Assembly: GCA_017881765.1 (NCBI GenBank)
Contig: JADGQN010000150.1
Coordinates: 1 to 9,824, forward strand
Reading direction: 5' to 3'
Source of the DNA: Syntrophobacterales bacterium
GTDB lineage: Bacteria > Desulfobacterota > Syntrophorhabdia > Syntrophorhabdales > WCHB1-27
DNA length: 9,824 bases
The translations under genes and the position numbers were made by a program. Below, in pieces: positions 5,017-9,824 of this stretch. The notes beneath the pieces are model-generated. The model was given only the letters and a program-made list of their open reading frames with translations, was not told the DNA's origin and did no database searches. Numbering within the stretch: the first letter of the stretch is position 1; the number at the start of each line of letters is the position of its first letter.

Positions 5017-6531
5017 ATGAACGGCATAAGCGTGATGCTTTCAGGTGCGGTGCTGTTACTTCTTTACGCCCCGGGGGTGTACGCCCAGGGAAAGAATGCG
5101 GTACCACCTTCTGCGCCATTGAGTGACGGGACAAAAGCCTGCATCGACTGCCACAAGGACCTCCACCCCGGGCTTGTGCAGGACTGGCTAGCCAGCAGAC
5201 ATGCAAAGATTACCCCTGAGACAGCCCTCAAGACGCCTGAGGCGGGAAGGAGGATATCGGCGACATCCGTCCCTGAGGCGTTGCGAAGCGTGGTTGTCGG
5301 ATGCTACGAGTGCCATACCTTGAATCCCGCGGCCCATAAGGACAATTTCGACCATGCGGACTACAAGGTCAACGTTGTTGTCTCTCCTAATGATTGCAAG
5401 ATCTGCCACCCTACCGAGGCGGAGCAGTACGGTGGGAGCAAGAAAGCGTCCGCGTTGGCCAATCTTGATAACAATCCCGTTTTCAACGCCCTGATCAATG
5501 CCATTGACGGCATCAAGGAAGTCAAGAATAAGAAGGTGGTTGCTCTCAAATCATCCGAGGCCACAAAACATGATACATGCTACGCATGCCACGGCACGCA
5601 AGTTGTCGTGAAGGGCCTCAAGACGGTCTCGACGGATGTCGGCGATATGCAATTTCCGGAGCTGGTCAACTGGCCGAATCAAGGCGTAGGGAGGATCAAT
5701 CCCGATGGCAGCTTCGGGGCCTGCACGTCCTGCCACCCGAGGCACAGGTTCGCCATTGCCGTTGCGCGGAAGCCTTACACCTGCGCCCAGTGCCACCGCG
5801 AGCCGGACGTGCCTGCCTGGGACGTCTATCACGAAAGCAAGCACGGAAATATATTTTTATCCACCGAGAGGGAATGGACATTCGAGAACGTGCCCTGGGT
5901 GGCCGGTAGAGACTTCTTTGCTCCGACCTGCGCCACCTGCCATAACAGTCTCCTCTCCACACCCGATGGGGCCATGGTCGCGGCAAGGACCCACGATTTC
6001 GGATCAAGACCATGGGTCCGCATCTTTGGCCTTATCTACGCTCATCCGCAGCCTAAAAGCGGCAAGACCTATATGATCAAAAATAAGGATGGGCTGCCGC
6101 TGCCCACTACCTTCACCGGAGAGCCGGCCTCCCCGTATCTGATTGACAAGGACGAGCAAATCAGGCGGCTGGACCAGATGAAAAAGATATGCCAATCCTG
6201 CCACGCGAGCGGCTTCACAAACGGCCATTTCACAAAGTTCGCCGCTTCAATAGCGGAGTCTGACCAGATGGTGAAGGCGGCGACACTCCTCCTGCAAGGC
6301 GCCTGGGACGCCCGGCTGGCCGACAAATCCAATCCGTTTGATGAAGCAATCGAACAGAAATGGACGAAGCAATGGCTCTTTTACGCAAACTCGGTCCGGT
6401 TCGGCTCGGCCATGATGGGGCCTGACTACGCCACCTTCAAACAGGGCTGGTGGGATCTGACAAACAACGTTGCGGACATGGCCGATATGATTAGATTGAA
6501 ACAGGGCGAGGGCACTAGGGGCCATCGGTAA
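5017..6531 (+). CDS. Secreted octaheme c-type cytochrome, hydroxylamine oxidoreductase (HAO)-like
   Basis: A 504-aa periplasmic cytochrome. An N-terminal signal peptide of about 23 residues has a hydrophobic core and a V-Y-A cleavage site before Q-G-K-N. Eight CXXCH haem-binding motifs lie at residues 42-46, 96-100, 127-131, 188-192, 236-240, 256-260, 305-309 and 392-396. Spacing, the S-R-H-A and S-K-H-G distal-histidine motifs, C-H-G-T after motif 4 (the catalytic haem in this family) and a long helical C-terminus with G-P-D-Y-A-T-F-K-Q-G-W-W fit the HAO-like octaheme family. In anaerobes such proteins are thought to reduce nitrite, NO or hydroxylamine, or to move electrons; direction is not readable here. 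The start at 5017 is chosen for the signal peptide, the GAAGGGGG ribosome site (5003-5010) and the promoter; ATG 4876 would add 47 non-signal residues. Octaheme tetrathionate reductase-like function is the alternative. Confidence 0.85.
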   Translation: MNGISVMLSGAVLLLLYAPGVYAQGKNAVPPSAPLSDGTKACIDCHKDLHPGLVQDWLASRHAKITPETALKTPEAGRRISATSVPEALRSVVVGCYECHTLNPAAHKDNFDHADYKVNVVVSPNDCKICHPTEAEQYGGSKKASALANLDNNPVFNALINAIDGIKEVKNKKVVALKSSEATKHDTCYACHGTQVVVKGLKTVSTDVGDMQFPELVNWPNQGVGRINPDGSFGACTSCHPRHRFAIAVARKPYTCAQCHREPDVPAWDVYHESKHGNIFLSTEREWTFENVPWVAGRDFFAPTCATCHNSLLSTPDGAMVAARTHDFGSRPWVRIFGLIYAHPQPKSGKTYMIKNKDGLPLPTTFTGEPASPYLIDKDEQIRRLDQMKKICQSCHASGFTNGHFTKFAASIAESDQMVKAATLLLQGAWDARLADKSNPFDEAIEQKWTKQWLFYANSVRFGSAMMGPDYATFKQGWWDLTNNVADMADMIRLKQGEGTRGHR

Positions 6532-6567
6532 GAGTCTATTGCACTTATGATCGGGGCGCCCTCGCCC
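6504..6567. repeat. Perfect 10-bp inverted repeat spanning the cytochrome/response-regulator junction
   Basis: GGGCGAGGGC (6504-6513, within the last codons of the cytochrome gene) is the exact reverse complement of GCCCTCGCCC (6558-6567), with a 44-nt loop. No T-tract follows, so it is not a standard intrinsic terminator. It could stabilise the upstream mRNA 3' end or limit read-through into the response regulator, whose ribosome site begins at 6582. Confidence 0.45.
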
Positions 6568-6593
6568 AGCACGGGAGAACAGGGAGGCTGAAC

Positions 6594-7241
6594 ATGAGCG
6601 AAACGGCGAAAGTGCTCGTCACCGACGACGATCCTCAAATACTCGATCTAACGGCCACGATCTTGAGAAGAGCGGGGTACGACACTCTGGAAGCCTCAAC
6701 GGGGAAGGAATGTCTTGAAGCGGTGAAAGCACACCATCCTGACATAGTCCTGCTGGACGTCATGCTTCCCGACACGACAGGCACCGAGCTGTGCAGACAA
6801 ATAAAGGCCGATGAAAGTTTACGGGATATTTTTGTCATCCTCATGTCCGGAGTTCAGGTTTCATCTGACTACCAGGCAGACGCGCTCAATGTCGGAGCGG
6901 ATGGCTATATCATCAAACCGATTTCTAATAAAGAACTTCTTGCTCGTGTTCAGGCTATGATCCGCATCAAACGGGCGGAGAACGCCCTGCGAGAAAAGGA
7001 AAGAGAACAGCAAGAGTTGATCTTGAAACTCCAGGAAGCCCTTGCGGAGATCAAGACCTTGAAGGGGTTTATCCCTATCTGTGCCTCCTGCAAGAAAGTC
7101 AGGGACGATGAAGGGTACTGGAACCAGTTGGAAGCCTACATCAGCAAGCGTACCGACGCGGTTTTCAGTCACGGCCTTTGCCCGGAGTGCGCAGGCAAGT
7201 ATAAGGCCGAATTAGAGGAACTTTCCAAGAATCGCGGCTAA
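6594..7241 (+). CDS. Response regulator: REC receiver plus coiled coil and C-terminal Cys4 'CASCKKVRDD' domain
   Basis: A 215-aa cytoplasmic signalling protein. The receiver domain (about 1-125) has the acidic cluster D11-D12-D13, phospho-acceptor Asp55 (I-V-L-L-D-V-M-L-P), switch Ser85 and Lys108 (K-P). A charged heptad-like helix follows (about 126-157). The C-terminal module of about 50 residues has I-C-A-S-C-K-K-V-R-D-D-E-G-Y-W (Cys163, Cys166) and C-P-E-C (Cys196, Cys199), a likely zinc- or metal-binding site. This module is often attached to PAS and REC domains in Deltaproteobacteria and has no assigned biochemical output. No DNA-binding helix-turn-helix and no GGDEF or HD residues are seen, and no sensor kinase is in the window. 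GGGAGG (6582-6587) lies 6 nt before the ATG. The last base of the TAA stop is the first base of the repeat element that follows. Confidence 0.9.
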   Translation: MSETAKVLVTDDDPQILDLTATILRRAGYDTLEASTGKECLEAVKAHHPDIVLLDVMLPDTTGTELCRQIKADESLRDIFVILMSGVQVSSDYQADALNVGADGYIIKPISNKELLARVQAMIRIKRAENALREKEREQQELILKLQEALAEIKTLKGFIPICASCKKVRDDEGYWNQLEAYISKRTDAVFSHGLCPECAGKYKAELEELSKNRG

Positions 7242-7421
7242 TACCGCTTCGCCTTCAAGTGTATGCCTTCGTTGTCGCTGCGTCCTTACAGGATGCTGCG
7301 CTATCGCTCTCCCCGACGTACTTCTGAGTACGCCCGGGTACCCGCTTGCGGGTGGGGCTCCTCGCTGCCGCCCGGGGTACCCGGCCGAAGGCTGGGTCGT
7401 CCGCTTGAAGCAAATCGGTAT
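7241..7421. mobile_element. MITE-like palindromic repeat element, copy 1 (181 bp)
   Basis: The element is bounded by ATACCG (7241) and CGGTAT (ending 7421). The ends are imperfect terminal inverted repeats that extend inward to TTCAAG (left) and CTTGAA (right). It matches the copy at 9466-9626 in the same orientation: 2 mismatches over the first 44 bp, then a 21-bp segment unique to this copy (7285-7305), then 92 identical bp (7314-7405). Internal palindromes include CGTACT-TCTG-AGTACG (7317-7332), CCCGC-TT-GCGGG and two GGGTACCC sites. It has no coding capacity, so mobility would depend on a transposase elsewhere. It lies between the convergent 3' ends of the response regulator and the amidohydrolase operon and could act as a terminator for both. 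No clear target-site duplication is visible. Confidence 0.75.
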
Positions 7422-7432
7422 AAGACGTCGTT

Positions 7433-8398
7433 CTACCGTCTCTCGATGAGCCGGATCAGGTTCCCGCCAAGGATCATATCTTTCTCGGTCTGCGGCAGGT
7501 CGATGGCTTTCACCTGGTCGAGCGCCCCCTTCATCCACGCCTCGCCCTGCTCAGGACCGAAGGGATAGTCGGTGGCGAATATGATCTGTTCGGGACCGAA
7601 GAACTTGTAGCCGCACTCCATGGCATGGACCGCTCCGTTTAAGACCGTGTCCCCGTACAGACGCTTGAAATAGTCAAGTGGGTCACGCTCCAGAGGCGGG
7701 AACAGGGAGCGTGGGAATATGGCGCGGGCATCGTAGAAGCCCTTTATCCGTTCCGAGAAGTGGGGAATCATGGCGCCCATATGGTGGGTGACGATCCTGA
7801 GATCGGGAAATTCCTGCAGGACGCCCGAAAAAACGAGGCGCGCCAGCGCCATACTCGTCTCGTAGAGCCAGCCGAAGATCTTGTCAAGCACGTACTGCTG
7901 GGACCAATCCTCCTGAAGCTGAGGATGTAACCAGATGGGGGCCTTGGTTGCGTTTGCTTTCGCCCAGAACGGCCTGAATTCGGGCGCGTCAAGTGCCTTG
8001 CCGTCTACGTTGGAGACTATATGGATGCCCGCCATGCCAAGTTCATTGATACACCGGTCGAATTCGGCAAGATACTCTTCGGTGGGTACGGGTATGTGCG
8101 CAACGGGAATAAACCGGTCAGGATGCTCGTTGGCTGCTTCAACGATCGAATCATTTGCGAGTCGCACCAATCCCGGAAGAATGTCTCGCGGCATGCCGAG
8201 CCAGACGCTGGGCCGGCCCAGCGTCAGAACCTGTTTGTCGATCCCGTGTTTATCAAGGACCCTCGCCCTGTTATCCATATCACCAAAGTAGGTGAGCGGT
8301 GCCAGTTCTTTCAATTCAACCGTCGGATACACTTTCAGCATAGCTTCCAAACAGCGTTTTGGCATCACATGCGCAAAACCATCGATGATGAGTCCCAT
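7433..8398 (-). CDS. Amidohydrolase-2 / ACMSD-like metal-dependent hydrolase or decarboxylase (second gene of pair)
   Basis: A 321-aa TIM-barrel protein of the amidohydrolase-2 family, which includes ACMSD and gamma-resorcylate decarboxylase and acts on carboxylated aromatic or enolic substrates. Visible ligands or catalytic residues: His10 in I-D-G-F-A-H-V-M-P, His158 in P-I-W-L-H-P-Q, the His205-His206 pair in T-H-H-M-G-A-M, and Asp277 in A-T-D-Y-P-F-G. The usual N-terminal H-x-H is F-A-H here, so the first histidine ligand is missing. AAGGAG lies 7 nt upstream of the ATG (complement of 8406-8411). It is about 65% identical, without gaps, to the gene upstream in the same operon (8474-9439), 75 nt away. 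Whether it decarboxylates or hydrolyses, and on what substrate, cannot be told. Its stop codon lies 11 nt from repeat element copy 1. Confidence 0.9.
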   Translation of the reverse strand: MGLIIDGFAHVMPKRCLEAMLKVYPTVELKELAPLTYFGDMDNRARVLDKHGIDKQVLTLGRPSVWLGMPRDILPGLVRLANDSIVEAANEHPDRFIPVAHIPVPTEEYLAEFDRCINELGMAGIHIVSNVDGKALDAPEFRPFWAKANATKAPIWLHPQLQEDWSQQYVLDKIFGWLYETSMALARLVFSGVLQEFPDLRIVTHHMGAMIPHFSERIKGFYDARAIFPRSLFPPLERDPLDYFKRLYGDTVLNGAVHAMECGYKFFGPEQIIFATDYPFGPEQGEAWMKGALDQVKAIDLPQTEKDMILGGNLIRLIERR

Positions 8399-8473
8399 GG
8401 TGCATCTCCTTTCAACGTTTATGCTTGATTCGCCTGCTTCTACTTAAGCTTAGCCTCAACCTTAACCTGTTCT

Positions 8474-9439
8474 CTATCGTCTCCCGATCAACCTGAGGAG
8501 GTTCCCGCTGAGAATCAAATCTTTCTCGGCCCGGGACAGGCCTATGCCGTCGATCTGGTCCAACGTCTCCTTCACCCACAGTTCACCTTGCTGTGGGCCA
8601 AAGGGGTAATCCGTAGCCATGACGATGTGCTCCGGGCCGAAAAACTTGTAACCACATTCGAACGCATGAACAGTCCCGCACAACATGGTGTCCCCGTAAA
8701 ATCTTTTGAAATAGTCGAGCGGATCCCTGGGAAGAGTGACGAGTCCAGTGCCCGGGTAGAGATCCCGGGCTTCGTAAAATCCTTTGAGTCTTCCGGAGTT
8801 GTGAGGGACCATGGCGCCCATGTGGTGCGGGATGATCCTGAGGTCCGGGTATGCCTCCATGATGCCGGAGAATACAAGCTGTGCGAGCGTAATGCTTGTC
8901 TCGTAGAGCCAGCCGAATATTTTGTCGAGGGCGAATTCTTCCGACCATCCTTCTACAAGCTGGGGATGGATCCAGATCGGCGTCTTCGTGGCATTGGCCC
9001 TCTCGAAGAAAGGCCGGAATCGAGGGTCGTGGAGGCGTCTACCGTCAATATTGGTGAGGATCTGGATCCCTGCCATGCCTAGTTCATTGAGACACCTGTC
9101 AAACTCGGGCAGATATTCTTCCGCGGGGACCGGCAGGGTACCGACAGCAATAAACCGGTCAGGGAACTGCTTCGCTACCGCTGCCACCGTATCGTTCCCT
9201 AGCCGCGTCATCTTCGGAACCGCGTCGGCCGGGATGCCAATCCACGTGCTCGGACGGGCCAGCGTGAGGACCTGCTTGTCAATTCCAAACTTGTCCAGAA
9301 CCCGCACCCTGTTTTCCATGTCGCCAAAGTAGGTGTGCTTTGCCAGTTTCCGCAGTTCGTCGGTCGGATGCACTCCCATCAGTGCTTCAGCAAAGTCCTT
9401 CGGCATTACGTGAGCAAACCCATCAATGACAAGTCCCAT
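8474..9439 (-). CDS. Amidohydrolase-2 / ACMSD-like metal-dependent hydrolase or decarboxylase (first gene of pair)
   Basis: A 321-aa paralogue of the following gene with the same ligand set: His10 in I-D-G-F-A-H-V-M-P, His158 in P-I-W-I-H-P-Q, His205-His206 in P-H-H-M-G-A-M, and Asp277 in A-T-D-Y-P-F-G. It has the same Phe in place of the first H-x-H histidine. Fully conserved blocks between the two copies include L-D-K-I-F-G-W-L-Y-E-T-S and E-C-G-Y-K-F-F-G-P-E, which probably line the barrel mouth or dimer interface. A strong AAGGAGG site (complement of 9446-9452) is placed 6 nt before the ATG. It is the first gene of the minus-strand pair, behind repeat element copy 2 and a candidate promoter at 9706-9679. 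Equal length and gap-free alignment point to tandem duplication and divergence; both copies look intact. Confidence 0.9.
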   Translation of the reverse strand: MGLVIDGFAHVMPKDFAEALMGVHPTDELRKLAKHTYFGDMENRVRVLDKFGIDKQVLTLARPSTWIGIPADAVPKMTRLGNDTVAAVAKQFPDRFIAVGTLPVPAEEYLPEFDRCLNELGMAGIQILTNIDGRRLHDPRFRPFFERANATKTPIWIHPQLVEGWSEEFALDKIFGWLYETSITLAQLVFSGIMEAYPDLRIIPHHMGAMVPHNSGRLKGFYEARDLYPGTGLVTLPRDPLDYFKRFYGDTMLCGTVHAFECGYKFFGPEHIVMATDYPFGPQQGELWVKETLDQIDGIGLSRAEKDLILSGNLLRLIGRR

Positions 9440-9465
9440 TGCATCCCTCCTTTTCCGGTGCCCTC

Positions 9466-9626
9466 ATACCGATTCGCCTTCAAGTGTATACCTTCGTTGT
9501 CGCTGCGTCGCTCTTCTCGACGTACTTCTGAGTACGCCCGGGTACCCGCTTGCGGGTGGGGCTCCTCGCTGCCGCCCGGGGTACCCGGCCGAAGGCTGGG
9601 TCGTCCGCTCAAATGCAAATCGGTAT
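9466..9626. mobile_element. MITE-like palindromic repeat element, copy 2 (161 bp)
   Basis: It has near-perfect terminal inverted repeats: the left end ATACCGATTCGC (9466-9477) and the right end GCAAATCGGTAT (9615-9626) match at 11 of 12 positions. The core 9518-9609 is identical over 92 bp to 7314-7405 of copy 1 and lies in the same orientation. It lacks the 21-bp segment of copy 1 and has a slightly different right shoulder (CAAAT instead of TGAA). Palindromes include CGTACT-TCTG-AGTACG (9521-9536). It sits 27 bp upstream of the amidohydrolase start codon, outside the ribosome site, so transcripts of the operon from the promoter at 9706-9679 would carry its folded complement. Confidence 0.78.
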
Positions 9627-9678
9627 TAACCTTCCGGCTTCGAAAATATTGTCCGGCGTGATGTTCAGCATGATCGAC

Positions 9679-9706
9679 ATGATAACACGTGCTATGCGCG
9701 AGTCAA
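9679..9706 (-). promoter_or_regulatory. Candidate minus-strand promoter of the amidohydrolase operon
   Basis: On the minus strand TTGACT (complement of 9701-9706), a 16-bp spacer and TATCAT (complement of 9679-9684) predict a start near 9672. That is about 230 nt before the first amidohydrolase codon, and the leader contains all of repeat element copy 2. The boxes match consensus at five of six positions each. Confidence 0.45.
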
Positions 9707-9824
9707 CATGAATTTGCGCGACCTCGGAAGAGCAGATGCCTGTTCGGCGAGGGACGTGCGCGCGGCTGCGAGATAGTCTCCGGATTGCGGAAGGCGCTTA
9801 TTTACCGCCTGATTTCTGCGACCA
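9707..9824. other. Right-edge sequence with no assignable feature
   Basis: No recognisable gene, RNA or repeat is seen. Short open frames run off the edge on the minus strand (for example one ending at 9692), but neither start nor family can be supported. The tail of a neighbouring minus-strand gene cannot be excluded. Confidence 0.4.

Noticed and set aside
7263..7568. Small plus-strand ORF crossing the repeat element
   Set aside because: A near-identical peptide stretch appears in the copy at 9335-9661 only because the DNA repeat is conserved. It runs antisense into the amidohydrolase genes and has no ribosome site.
9609..9797. 63-codon open stretch on the minus strand with plausible-looking residues before repeat copy 2
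   Set aside because: It has no start codon near its beginning and no ribosome site, it ends inside the repeat, and this length is expected by chance; I recognise no family.
9692..9823. Minus-strand frame open to the right edge, possible C-terminus of a neighbouring gene
   Set aside because: About 43 codons with no recognisable motif; cannot be separated from a chance open frame without sequence beyond the window.

Overview
The window looks like a chromosomal stretch of an anaerobic, mid-to-high GC bacterium, most likely of the former Deltaproteobacteria (Desulfobacterota; a Syntrophorhabdus- or Syntrophobacter-like lineage is plausible). This rests on four things: the aminotransferase subfamily, an octaheme periplasmic cytochrome c, a response regulator ending in the Cys4 'CASCKKVRDD' domain common in that group, and a tandem pair of ACMSD-like amidohydrolases. 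The assignment is inference, not proof.

Left part (1-695). The 3' end of a probable YacP-like NYN-domain gene enters from the left edge. It is followed by a dense array of about twelve short, nearly perfect hairpins (228-466). Each stem has its own sequence, and the hairpins are separated by a conserved 7-9 nt linker. The linker reads TTAAGGACC in the left half and its reverse complement GGTCCTTAA in the right half, and the 3-nt loops change strand at the same centre. A good sigma70-type promoter (475-503) follows. After it come two tandem intrinsic terminators whose four arms can re-pair, as in a classical attenuator, immediately before the next gene.

Central plus-strand block (696-7241). 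Two tandem class I/II aminotransferase paralogues are nearly contiguous. They are followed by a MaoC-type hot-dog hydratase whose family-conserved N-terminus lies upstream of any usable start codon. Next is an Fsr-like MFS exporter, then, behind its own promoter (4937-4965), a secreted octaheme c-type cytochrome of the hydroxylamine-oxidoreductase-like type. Last is a REC-domain response regulator with a C-terminal Cys4 module.

Right part (7241-9824). Two minus-strand amidohydrolase paralogues, each 321 aa and about 65% identical, form a small operon. The pair is bracketed by two direct copies of a 161-181 bp MITE-like element with ATACCG/CGGTAT ends and a 92-bp identical core. One copy sits between the convergent 3' ends. 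The other sits between a candidate minus-strand promoter (9706-9679) and the first amidohydrolase gene, so it would be transcribed as leader RNA.

The genes do not form one recognisable pathway. Amino-group transfer, a CoA-thioester hydratase, export, a multiheme electron carrier or reductase, and ACMSD-like decarboxylases or hydrolases suit an anaerobe that handles amino, aromatic or organic acids. The most unusual material is in the non-coding DNA: the polarity-switching hairpin array, the attenuator-like leader and the palindrome-rich mobile repeat.
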